The translations under genes were made by a program, and so were the position numbers. A stretch of DNA of 64,000 nucleotides from Brevibacterium yomogidense (lineage in GTDB: Bacteria; Actinomycetota; Actinomycetes; Actinomycetales; Brevibacteriaceae). Below are positions 49,545 through 57,509 of the stretch, in pieces. Numbering within the stretch: position 1 is the first letter of the stretch; each line of letters opens with the position of its first letter. The notes under the pieces were generated by a model. The model made no database searches. It saw only the letters and a program-made list of their open reading frames with translations, and had not been told where the DNA came from. The DNA lies in contig NZ_JABASY010000001.1 in assembly GCF_016107685.1 (NCBI RefSeq), positions 338,187 to 402,186 on the forward strand. Direction: 5' to 3'.

Positions 49545-50858
49545 ATGGTGGGTGGGAACGACACGGGCGGGCGCAGCATGCCGAGCGGAGTGCCCTCGAT
49601 CGATGAGGTGCTCACGGTCCTCGAGGACCGGTCCGTGGGCCTCAACGCGATCACCGTCACGACGGAGGACCGCGCGCGGACCCTCGCTGCGCGGAGTGCG
49701 GACCGTGTCGCAGCTGGCAAGCCGAGCCGCCCGCTCGAGGGCGTCGCCGTCGCAGTGAAGGACGTCATCGACATCGAGAGGTATCCGACGTCGATGGGCT
49801 CCGCCGTCGACACGGGCCGCGGGGAGCTCACGACCGCCCCCGTCGTCACCGCGCTCGAAGAGGCCGGCGCGCTCACCGTCGCGAAGACCAACTGTCAGGA
49901 GTTCTCCTACGGGATCCTGGGCGAGGAGAGCGTGTTCGGCCCGGTCGTCAACCCCCGGGGCGCGGACCTGTGCACTGCCGGTTCCAGCTCCGGTTCGACA
50001 GCGCTCGTGGCTGCGGGTGCGGTCCCCCTGGCCGTCGGGACTGACACCGCCGGCTCCGTCCGGATCCCCGCCGCGTGCACCGGCACCATCGGGTTCAAGC
50101 CGACCTTCGGTCTGGTTCCCGTCTACGGCGTGTTCCCCCTGGCGCACTCGTGCGACACCGTCGGCTTCTTCGCGCTCGACATCGACCTCATCCGTCAGGC
50201 CTTCCTCACGACCCGGATCGAGGGAGGCTGTCCCGTCGCCGTGGCCGGAGTCGGGGTGCCGCCGGGTCGTTCCGCCCACTCCGACGGATCTGCTCGCCGG
50301 ATCCTCACGGCGGGCGACGATTCCGCGGCGGGCCGGCTCCTGGCATCCGTCATCGACGAATCCCTGCGCCTGTACGAGGTGCTCCGGAAGTACGAGGCCT
50401 ACCAGGTGCACCGTGAGTTCCTCGAGACTCAAGGTGACCGGTACCAGCCTGTCGTCCGTCAGCGGGCGCTCCTGGGCGAGGACATCACCACCGCACAGTA
50501 CGAGGAGGCCCGCGCGGGGCAGACCGCACTGCGGGAATCCGCGCTGCGACTCTTCGACGACGCGGACGTCATCCGCACTCCTGCGATGGAGGTGGCAGTC
50601 CCCACGTGGGCCGAGGTCGGATCCGAGCACCGCGACGCCTTCACCCGGTACTCCACACCGTTCAACGTGCTGGGGTGGCCCGCGATCACCGTGCCGGTCG
50701 CGGGAGACGCGGTCGACGCAGACGGCGCACTCACGACGACCGGAGGGGCGGGGGTCGAGAAGGCCGGTACCCTTCCGGAGTCCGTCCAGTTCGCCGCAGC
50801 ACCGGGCGAGGACCTCGAACTCCTCGCGTTCGCGGAGGAGTTCCTCCGGGGCGCCTGA
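49545..50858 (+). CDS. Amidase signature enzyme
   Basis: A 437-residue Ser-cisSer-Lys hydrolase. The lysine is in LEGVAVAVKDVIDIERYP, the cis-Ser in TAGSSSGSTALVAAG, the nucleophile Ser in VGTDTAGSVRIPAACTG. The C-terminal part (YSTPFNVLGWPAITVPVAGD) is family-like. The substrate is unknown; family members hydrolyse carboxamides, ureides or acyl-amino compounds. ATG 49545 has GAAGGGGTGG before it; in-frame GTG 49512 is possible. The adjacent phosphotriesterase gene suggests a joint hydrolytic function. Confidence 0.87.
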   Translation: MVGGNDTGGRSMPSGVPSIDEVLTVLEDRSVGLNAITVTTEDRARTLAARSADRVAAGKPSRPLEGVAVAVKDVIDIERYPTSMGSAVDTGRGELTTAPVVTALEEAGALTVAKTNCQEFSYGILGEESVFGPVVNPRGADLCTAGSSSGSTALVAAGAVPLAVGTDTAGSVRIPAACTGTIGFKPTFGLVPVYGVFPLAHSCDTVGFFALDIDLIRQAFLTTRIEGGCPVAVAGVGVPPGRSAHSDGSARRILTAGDDSAAGRLLASVIDESLRLYEVLRKYEAYQVHREFLETQGDRYQPVVRQRALLGEDITTAQYEEARAGQTALRESALRLFDDADVIRTPAMEVAVPTWAEVGSEHRDAFTRYSTPFNVLGWPAITVPVAGDAVDADGALTTTGGAGVEKAGTLPESVQFAAAPGEDLELLAFAEEFLRGA

Positions 50859-50908
50859 CGACTCGTACGTTTTCTGAATCGTCTTGCCCCAACCTCTTGA
50901 CGCCGCGC

Positions 50909-50945
50909 GTGAACTCATGTTCACTTAATGTGAACATAGATTCAC
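50909..50945. promoter_or_regulatory. Tandem operator of the alicyclic-acid operon
   Basis: Four 6-bp half-sites, GTGAAC (50909), GTTCAC (50919), GTGAAC (50930) and ATTCAC (50940), alternate in orientation with 10-11 base spacing. They form two GTGAAC-N4-(G/A)TTCAC palindromes. A TTGACG (50897-50902) just upstream can be the -35, so binding would block the promoter. The TetR protein coded at the operon end is the natural candidate. Confidence 0.7.
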
Positions 50946-50989
50946 TCAGCGTCGCGGATCACCCGCATCCGTGACAGAGGGAGGCGACG

Positions 50990-51808
50990 ATGCCCACCGA
51001 CACACCACAGGTCCCCGATTTCGAGGATGTCCTCTACGAGGTCGAGGAGACTTTCGCGGTCATCACGATCAACCGTCCGGAGGCGTTCAACGCGTTCCGC
51101 TCGCAGACGATCGACGAGCTGATCGAAGCGTTCACGTTCGCGTGGGGCGACACCCGCGTCCGCTCGATCATCCTGACCGGATCAGGCGAGAAGGCGTTCT
51201 GCGCGGGCGGCGACGTCAAGCAGAAGGCGGCCACCGGCGACTACGGTCCCAGTCGGTACGGCATGTTCCGCGTGTCCGAGCTCCACAAGCTCATCCGCGA
51301 CGTGCCCAAGCCCGTCATCGCCGCCGTCAACGGTGTCGCGGTGGGCGGCGGGCACGTCCTCCATGTCCTCTGCGACATCAGCTATGCGGCCGAACACGCT
51401 CGCTTCGGCCAGGCCGGGCCCAAGGTTGGGTCGTTCGACGCCGGGTTCGGCACCGCGTTCCTCGCCCGCGTCGTCGGGGAGAAGCGAGCGCGGGAGATCT
51501 GGTACTTCACGGAGCTCATGGACGCGCAGAAGGCGGAGCGCTGGGGCCTCGTCAACGACATCGTCCCCGGTGAGGAGCTGCTGGACTTCGCGAAGGAACG
51601 CGCCCGTGCGCTGGGCCGTCAGGCCCCCACCGCCCTGCGCTTCCTCAAGCAGTCCTTCAACGCGGACTCCGACCACCAGACGGGCTTCACCCACCTGGCC
51701 ATGAGTGCGCTGGACCTCTACCAGCACTCACCGGAGTCGCACGAGGGTGCCGCCGCCTTCTCAGAGAAGCGCGCCGCGGACTTCACCCCCTACGTCAACG
51801 GGTTCTGA
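50990..51808 (+). CDS. badI: BadI-like 2-ketocyclohexanecarboxyl-CoA hydrolase (crotonase family)
   Basis: A 272-residue crotonase of the MenB/BadI branch, shown by FGQAGPKVGSFDAGFGTAF (139-157) and ARVVGEKRAREIWYF (159-173). Oxyanion-hole pieces are CAGGD (71-75) and VGGGH (118-122). BadI hydrolytically opens the ring of 2-ketocyclohexane-carboxyl-CoA to pimeloyl-CoA; MenB makes naphthoate. No menaquinone genes are near, while AliB-, BadH- and AliA-like genes follow, so BadI is favoured. RBS GGGAGG precedes ATG 50990. First gene of the operon, directly behind the tandem operator. Confidence 0.78.
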   Translation: MPTDTPQVPDFEDVLYEVEETFAVITINRPEAFNAFRSQTIDELIEAFTFAWGDTRVRSIILTGSGEKAFCAGGDVKQKAATGDYGPSRYGMFRVSELHKLIRDVPKPVIAAVNGVAVGGGHVLHVLCDISYAAEHARFGQAGPKVGSFDAGFGTAFLARVVGEKRAREIWYFTELMDAQKAERWGLVNDIVPGEELLDFAKERARALGRQAPTALRFLKQSFNADSDHQTGFTHLAMSALDLYQHSPESHEGAAAFSEKRAADFTPYVNGF

Positions 51809-51825
51809 CCCTCAGGAGCACCACC

Positions 51826-52971
51826 ATGGACTTCAGCATCACTCCCGAGGCGCAGGCGCTCGTCGACACCGCCGCCGGGTTCGAGGAGCGGCTCATCACG
51901 GAGGCCCGCGACCGGGAGGCCGCAGGCCGGATCGGGGCGGACCTCACCCGGGAGATGGGCCGGGCAGGCCTCATCGCACCGGAACTGGACCGGGACCTCG
52001 GCGGTGGTGGCCTCACGAAGGTGACGGCCGGCCTCATCACCGAGGCCGTCGCCCGGGGCGACCTCACGGTCGCGTACCTGCAGGTGGTCGGCTCGCTGCT
52101 GGGGCAGATCATCGCGCGGAACGCCGCACCCGAGGTCGCAGCCCACTACTGCGGGCTCATCACGTCCGGGGAGGGCACCGTCGCGATCGGCCTGTCGGAA
52201 CCCGGTGCCGGCTCCGATGCCGGCAACCCGTCCGTCACGGCCCGCCGCGACGGGGACGACTGGATCGTCAACGGCACGAAGTCGATGTCGTTGGCACTCA
52301 CCTCGACCGCCACCGTCATCTTCGCCCGCACCGACCCGGATGCGGGCAGGGGCAAGGGGATCTCCGCGTTCCTCGTCGACCTCGACGCGCGGGGCGTCAC
52401 CCGAACGGCGGTGACCGACATGGGGCAGGCGGCCGTCGCCCGCGGCCTCGTCGACTTCCAGGACGTCCGCGTGCCTGCTGACCACCTGCTGGGCGCGGAG
52501 GGCGCCGCGTTCACCGAGGTCATGCAGGGGTTCGACTTCTCCCGCGCACTCATCGGCCTGCAGTGCACCGGCACCGCGGCACGCGCGATCGAGGACACGT
52601 GGGAGTACGTGAAGAACCGGGAGGCGTTCGACCAGCCGCTGTCGAAGTTCCAGGGAGTCGCGTTCCCCCTGGCGGAAGCGGAGACGAAGATGGCCGCCGC
52701 CCGCATGCTCTGCCTCAACACGCTGTGGCTGGGCGACGAGGACTTCCCGCACACGTCCCAGGCGGCGATGTGCAAGTGGTGGGCACCGCTCGAGGCCTAC
52801 CACGCAGTCCACCAGTGCCTGCTGCTCCATGGCCAGAACGGCTACATGACCAGCAGAGACGTCGAGAAGCGGATGCGCGACGTGCTGGGCATGCAGATAG
52901 GCGACGGCACCGCCCAGATCATGAAGCTCGTCATCGCCCGGCAGTCCGCCGGCCGCGCCTACGCCCCCTGA
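51826..52971 (+). CDS. AliB-like acyl-CoA dehydrogenase
   Basis: A 381-residue FAD enzyme. It shows AIGLSEPGAGSDAGNPSVTA (flavin and substrate loop), WIVNGTKSMSLAL, VKNREAFDQPLSKFQGVAFP and a C-terminal LHGQNGYMTSRDVEKRMRDV, GDGTAQIMKLVIAR. The expected catalytic Glu position near the last 20 residues reads GDGTAQI, lacking a glutamate as in several non-canonical family members. Given its neighbours it probably desaturates cyclohexanecarboxyl-CoA to the 1-ene. The gap to the previous gene is 17 bases. Confidence 0.83.
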   Translation: MDFSITPEAQALVDTAAGFEERLITEARDREAAGRIGADLTREMGRAGLIAPELDRDLGGGGLTKVTAGLITEAVARGDLTVAYLQVVGSLLGQIIARNAAPEVAAHYCGLITSGEGTVAIGLSEPGAGSDAGNPSVTARRDGDDWIVNGTKSMSLALTSTATVIFARTDPDAGRGKGISAFLVDLDARGVTRTAVTDMGQAAVARGLVDFQDVRVPADHLLGAEGAAFTEVMQGFDFSRALIGLQCTGTAARAIEDTWEYVKNREAFDQPLSKFQGVAFPLAEAETKMAAARMLCLNTLWLGDEDFPHTSQAAMCKWWAPLEAYHAVHQCLLLHGQNGYMTSRDVEKRMRDVLGMQIGDGTAQIMKLVIARQSAGRAYAP

Positions 52972-53053
52972 CACATCCACACTCGCCCGCACAGTGACCC
53001 ACCCCGACGCGGGCCCGCACCCCGACCACACATCACCGTCCGAGGAGGACACC

Positions 53054-53800
53054 ATGTCCGCACTGCAGAACCGCATCATCATCGTCACCGGCGCCGCGTC
53101 CGGGATCGGCAGGGGCATCGCGACCCGCCTGGCAGCCGACGGCGCGACCGTCGTCGTCGCCGACCTCGACGAGACGAAGTCGCAGGAGACCGCCGCGGAA
53201 CTGGGCAACGACTCGATCGGCATCGCCACCGACGTGACGGACCGCGCCGCCGTCGACGCGATGACGGCGGCCGTCGTCAAACGGTTCGGCCGCATCGACA
53301 CGCTCGTGAACAACGCCGGCTGGGACAAGGTCGAGCCGTTCATGGAATCGACCCCGCAGACGTGGGACCGCGTCCTCGCGATCAATCTCATCGGCACGCT
53401 GCACTGCACGCAGTCGGCCGCCGCCCACATGATCGAGGCCGGATCCGGCAGTGTCGTGAGCATCGGCTCCGACGCGGGACGCGTGGGCTCGACCGGTGAA
53501 GCGGTGTACTCCGCGGCGAAGGGCGGCATCATCTCCTTCACGAAGACGTTCGCCCGTGAGGTCGCCCGGAACGGGATCAGCGCGAACTGCGTCTGCCCCG
53601 GACCTGCGGACACACCGCTGTTCGCGGAGATCTCCGCGGACAATCCCAAGCTGCGCACCGCGCTGGAGCGGGCGATCCCGATGCGCCGCCTCGCCCAGCC
53701 GGAGGACCTCGCGAACGCCGTCGCGTTCTTCGCCCGCCCCGATTCCGCCTACATCACCGGTCAGACCCTGTCCGTCTCCGGCGGACTCACGATGGCCTGA
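53054..53800 (+). CDS. badH: BadH-like 2-hydroxycyclohexanecarboxyl-CoA dehydrogenase (SDR)
   Basis: A 248-residue short-chain dehydrogenase with TGAASGIG (12-19), NNAGWD (86-91) and the catalytic Ser139, Tyr152, Lys156. The segments NNAGWDKVEPF, SDAGRVGSTGEAVYSAAKGG, CPGPADTPLFAE and SVSGGLTM match what I remember of BadH of Rhodopseudomonas, which oxidises the 2-hydroxy to the 2-keto CoA ester using NAD. RBS GAGGAGGA precedes ATG 53054; the upstream in-frame ATG 52994 has none. Confidence 0.8.
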   Translation: MSALQNRIIIVTGAASGIGRGIATRLAADGATVVVADLDETKSQETAAELGNDSIGIATDVTDRAAVDAMTAAVVKRFGRIDTLVNNAGWDKVEPFMESTPQTWDRVLAINLIGTLHCTQSAAAHMIEAGSGSVVSIGSDAGRVGSTGEAVYSAAKGGIISFTKTFAREVARNGISANCVCPGPADTPLFAEISADNPKLRTALERAIPMRRLAQPEDLANAVAFFARPDSAYITGQTLSVSGGLTMA

Positions 53801-53826
53801 CCCGGCCCTCCCACCGCCGCCGAGGC

Positions 53827-53849
53827 CCCGGTCCCCTCCCGGGACCGGG
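53827..53849 (+). other. Strong hairpin inside the operon, before the CoA ligase gene
   Basis: CCCGGTCCC (53827-53835) pairs with GGGACCGGG (53841-53849) around a 5-base loop. There is no T-run. It could stabilise the upstream mRNA or partly terminate. Confidence 0.5.
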
Positions 53850-53920
53850 CCGACCGGCCGGATGGGGCTCCACAGGACCCCTCACACGAGCAGATCGCAG
53901 CGCAAAGGAGCACTGAGACC

Positions 53921-55621
53921 ATGCCCACCACCTTCGACACCCGACTCACAGCAGAACTCATCGACCAGCACACCTCCACCGGAGCCTGGGAGAACCGCCT
54001 CCTCCTCGACCACCTCGAGGAATGGGCGCAGAAGACCCCGGGCACCGCCGTGATCCACGACCCCTACGGATCCCACACCTACGCGCAGCTCCACGATGAC
54101 GTGGACACGTGCGCACGCGCGTTCGTCGCAGCCGGAGTGCAGGCGGGCGACGTCATCGGGATCCAGCTGCCCAACTGGTACGAATGGGTGGTCATCCACC
54201 TCGCCGCGCAGAAGGCCGGCGCCGTGACGAACGGACTCATCCCCATCTACCGCGACCGGGAGATCGGGTACATGGCGAAGAAGGCGCAGGTCAGCGTCCT
54301 CGTCGTGCCCGGCACGTTCCGCAGGTTCGACTACACCGCGATGATCGATCGCCTGAGACCAAACCTGCCCGACCTGCGCCTCACCGTCGTCCTCGACGCA
54401 CCCGGAGAGGAACCGTTCACGGCCCGCGACGGATTCGTGCGGTGGGACGACTTCCTGGCCGGCACCTCGGGCGCGGTGGCGGAAGGGGACGTGGAGCTGG
54501 GAGGCTCCGGCACCTCGACGGCGGACGTGGACTGGGCCGCACGGCGGCCGGAGCCGAACGACGTGGGCCTCATCCTCTTCACCTCCGGCACCACCGGGGA
54601 CCCGAAGGGGGTCATGCACACGCACAACTCGGTGCTGTCCGCCGCACTGCCGTGGCCGGATGGGCTGGGACTGGGGGAGGGGTCGGTCATCCACATGGCA
54701 TCGACCTTCGGCCACCTCACCGGCTACATGTACGGGGTGTGCCTGCCGCTGCTGGTGGGCGGGACCGGTGTCTACCAGGACGTGTGGGACGGGGAGGAAT
54801 TCGTGCGGCTCGTCGGCGAGCACGGGATCCAGCACACCTCCGGAGCGACACCCTTCCTCCACGACCTCCTCGAAGCGGCGAAGACGACCAGCGGGGACCT
54901 GTCCAGCCTCCGGCACTTCTGCTGCATGGGCGCACCCATCCCCCGCCTCATGGTGCACGAGGCGACGCAGCTGATCCCCAGCATGAGCGTGTTCGGCGGA
55001 TGGGGGCAGACGGAGTGCGGGCTCGTGACGATGACCGCGCCCACGGACTCCGCGGACAAGGTGACGTCGACGGACGGCCGGGCGCTGGGGGACATGGAGG
55101 TGCGGACCGTCGACCCGCTGGGTGAGGTCGTACCCGCCGGGACGGAAGGAGCCGTGCAGGTGAGAGGCCCGTTCCTGTTCGTCGGATACCTGGGCGAACC
55201 GGATCTCACCGCGGAGACGTTCGTCGGGGACTGGCTGGACACCGGCGACCTCGCGATCATGGACGAGGACGGCTTCATCAGACTGAGCGGGCGGACGAAG
55301 GACATCATCATCCGCGGAGGCGAGAACATCCCCGTCGCCTACGTGGAGAACGTCCTCTACGAGCACCCGGCGATCGAGACGGTCGCCGTGGTGGGCGTCC
55401 CGCACCCACGGCTGCAGGAGATCGCGTGCGCTGCCGTGACGGTGAAGGCCGGCCAGGAGCTCACGTTCGACGGGATGAAGGAATTCCTCGAGAGCAAGGG
55501 CGTGGCGAAGCAGTACTGGCCGGAGGAGCTGCGCATCCTCGAGGAGTTCCCCCGCACACCCAGCGGGAAGATCCAGAAGTTCAAGATCCGCGACGAGGTA
55601 ACGTCCCGTACGGGGGAGTGA
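53921..55621 (+). CDS. aliA: AliA-like cyclohexanecarboxylate-CoA ligase (AMP-forming)
   Basis: A 566-residue ANL ligase with ILFTSGTTGDPKGVMHT (218-234), the GGWGQTECG adenine motif, WLDTGDLAIMDEDGFIRLSG and the catalytic lysine in PRTPSGKIQKFKIRD near the end. It would activate the substrate acid as CoA thioester, the entry reaction of the pathway. The C-terminal half (VPHPRLQEIACAAVTVKAGQ) resembles AliA/BadA-type and cyclohexanecarboxylate ligases. RBS AAGGAG is 11 bases before ATG 53921. The 120-base upstream gap contains a hairpin. Confidence 0.8.
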   Translation: MPTTFDTRLTAELIDQHTSTGAWENRLLLDHLEEWAQKTPGTAVIHDPYGSHTYAQLHDDVDTCARAFVAAGVQAGDVIGIQLPNWYEWVVIHLAAQKAGAVTNGLIPIYRDREIGYMAKKAQVSVLVVPGTFRRFDYTAMIDRLRPNLPDLRLTVVLDAPGEEPFTARDGFVRWDDFLAGTSGAVAEGDVELGGSGTSTADVDWAARRPEPNDVGLILFTSGTTGDPKGVMHTHNSVLSAALPWPDGLGLGEGSVIHMASTFGHLTGYMYGVCLPLLVGGTGVYQDVWDGEEFVRLVGEHGIQHTSGATPFLHDLLEAAKTTSGDLSSLRHFCCMGAPIPRLMVHEATQLIPSMSVFGGWGQTECGLVTMTAPTDSADKVTSTDGRALGDMEVRTVDPLGEVVPAGTEGAVQVRGPFLFVGYLGEPDLTAETFVGDWLDTGDLAIMDEDGFIRLSGRTKDIIIRGGENIPVAYVENVLYEHPAIETVAVVGVPHPRLQEIACAAVTVKAGQELTFDGMKEFLESKGVAKQYWPEELRILEEFPRTPSGKIQKFKIRDEVTSRTGE

Positions 55622-55661
55622 CTCACGCTTCCCCACACGCGAACGGCCGAAGGGAGACCAC

Positions 55662-56327
55662 GTGAGCATCGGTGGAGCGGACGTGTCCGCGGCCGTGCAG
55701 GGCGCCCGCGCGGAGCTGCGCGGTAGGCAGATCGTCGACGCCGCGATCGGCCTCATGCAGGAGAAGGGGTCGAACGCCGTCTCCATGCAGGCGATCGCCC
55801 GCGCCGCAGGAGTGAGCGTGGGACTGCTCTACAAGTACTTCTCCGACAAGGAGCAGATCCTCCTGGCCGTCATCACCCGCGTGCTGGGCGCGTTCCGCAC
55901 GCGGGTGCCCCGGGCTGTCGAAGGTGTGCAGGATCCGGTGGTGGCGGTCGTGGAGGCGTTCGCGGAGTTCTGCCGGGCGGTCGACGACCACCGTCACGCA
56001 GTGGTGCTCACGTACAGGGAGTCGCGGTCGCTGTCACGGGACGGGCTCACGGAGGTGCAGCGGCAGGAGATCGAGACGCTGGAACCGCTGGTGAGCGCTG
56101 TCCGCGGTGCGGTGGATGCGGGAGACCTGCGGGACGTGCCGCCCGAACTGTTCGCCTATGACCTGCTGGTGCTCGCGCACACGTGGGCTCTCAAGAACTG
56201 GTACTTCCAGGCGCAGGGCGTCGGACTCGACGAGTATGTGGACATGCAGGTGCGGACCGTCGTGCTGGGTGCACTCACGGACGAGGCACGGGCGCGATGG
56301 CTGCGCCATGCGCAGTCGACGCGGTGA
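55662..56327 (+). CDS. TetR family regulator of the alicyclic-acid operon
   Basis: A 221-residue TetR protein with HTH at residues about 20-70 (IVDAAIGLMQEKGSNAVSMQ, AIARAAGVSVGLLYKYFSDK) and a ligand domain containing VVLTYRESRSLSRDGL and LFAYDLLVLAHTWALKNWYF, a pattern common in regulators of acyl-CoA degradation. GTG 55662 has GAAGGGAG upstream. It lies 40 bases after the ligase gene as the last operon gene. I infer that it binds the 50909-50945 operator with an acyl-CoA as ligand. Confidence 0.85.
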   Translation: MSIGGADVSAAVQGARAELRGRQIVDAAIGLMQEKGSNAVSMQAIARAAGVSVGLLYKYFSDKEQILLAVITRVLGAFRTRVPRAVEGVQDPVVAVVEAFAEFCRAVDDHRHAVVLTYRESRSLSRDGLTEVQRQEIETLEPLVSAVRGAVDAGDLRDVPPELFAYDLLVLAHTWALKNWYFQAQGVGLDEYVDMQVRTVVLGALTDEARARWLRHAQSTR

Positions 56328-56800
56328 GGTGCCTGAACTGGAGCAGGATCAGTAAGGCTGGGCCATGGTGATGGGCTGAGTCAACCCAGCTGGTGGCAGG
56401 AGCCCATGTCATGTCCGGGACCGCATCACCACTGATCGCCGGGTCAACCAGCGCACGAATCTTTCGCAGAGCGTCTGACATGTCTGCGACATCGCGGATC
56501 GCCGGTACCTGACCCTTCATCGTGATGAAGTCCGCCTCCCACGTTTGCGGAGGTAAGCACGTAGTGGACGACCGGAGTCCGGGCTGGTGCAGCCGGTATT
56601 GGAAATCGGTTCGAAGAGGAGCAAGATCCGTCGTTCGTAGCACCTGCTCAGCCACGTGACACTTGGAGGGCTGACCGCGGTCACAGACAGCGGAGCAGTT
56701 GTGTCGTCCGACGACATGGAAAGCTGCAGTCGTACTGTCGAAGTCGATATCACTCCAACCTCAGACGGGCGATACACCTGGACCACGAAAGGCAACACAA
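56328..56800. other. Degenerate intergenic DNA with gene fragments
   Basis: No intact gene. A minus-strand frame ending at 56275 includes a coding-like piece (DVADMSDALRKIRALVDPAI) of unknown family. A plus-strand frame 56656-56820 ends in a secreted-protein-like tail (VEVDITPTSDGRYTWTTKGN). Both look like remnants left by insertion and deletion events around the transposase relic next to them. Confidence 0.4.
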
Positions 56801-57293
56801 CTACACCGAACCGACTCTGACGCCCAGCCGTCTCCTAGCTGTGGACGAAGCGCGGTGTTGACCATATGCCACGACGCGCTGAGAACCACAGCGACCTGGG
56901 CGATAGGCCAGCAGGTCGATAACGATCGACTTCAATGCCCACAGAACCCCCAGCTGAGAGAACTTCGCTCGAGGATCCGCTGTCTGAAACATGTCTTGGA
57001 GCTACAAGCAGCGGCAGTAGGGCACCGATTTCTACGCACACCCGCGTTGGGATGGAGGGCTGTCACCACCGGCAGTTGCGCGAGCGGGCGATCGTCCCTC
57101 GCGGCGCGCCTACGAAATCGAAGGCGTGGCAGAAATCGTCCGGCTCGATCACCCGGCATTCGAAGAGAGCGTAAGGCGCGGTGGCGTCCTGCCCGGTGGC
57201 GGTGAGATCAAGCCTATTCAGGAGGCAGAAGGTATAAGGATCGGGCGTGGCGAAGTTCGGCTTCGAAACCTTCCACGTGGTGAGTGTCAGCAC
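56801..57293 (-). pseudogene. ISL3-family transposase remnant, frameshifted
   Basis: Three overlapping minus-strand frames together follow the N-terminal part of an ISL3 transposase. First (57063-57293): CLLNRLDLTATGQ and FECRVIEPDDFCHAFDFVGA, where intact members have CRVVEPDDWCRRCG. Second (56932-57159): RPLAQLPVVTALHPNAGVRR with RNRC, matching the RRLAH...VRRYRC segment. Third (56801-56992): DPRAKFSQLGVLWALKSIVI and then RRRLG, matching the PRAKLS..GLRWALEGIV segment. Zinc-finger cysteines are mutated, at least two frameshifts are needed, and the catalytic DDE part is missing, so the element is dead. Confidence 0.7.
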
Positions 57294-57509
57294 TTCTATC
57301 TTCAGGGAGACTTCAACGTCTATCCAGACAACGACGCGCCGACGCGTGATGGGCCGCCGGCTAAACCCTCAATTACGAAGAGCCGCTTTAGTGCGTCAAA
57401 GTTCGCCGTCAGATCCAGTCAACGACAACACAAACTTTCTTGGCGCAAAGTAGCAGACTGTCAACGAACTTCTGACATATCACAGTGACCCCGGTGGTTT
57501 CGGCAGTCA

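Noticed and set aside
50990-51808. MenB (naphthoate synthase) as the call for the first operon gene
   Set aside because: The core motif is shared by MenB and BadI, but the neighbouring AliB-, BadH- and AliA-like genes and lack of men genes favour BadI. It remains the main alternative.
57126-57488. Plus-strand open frame of 120 codons
   Set aside because: It runs opposite the ISL3 transposase relic, has no RBS and no recognisable domain.
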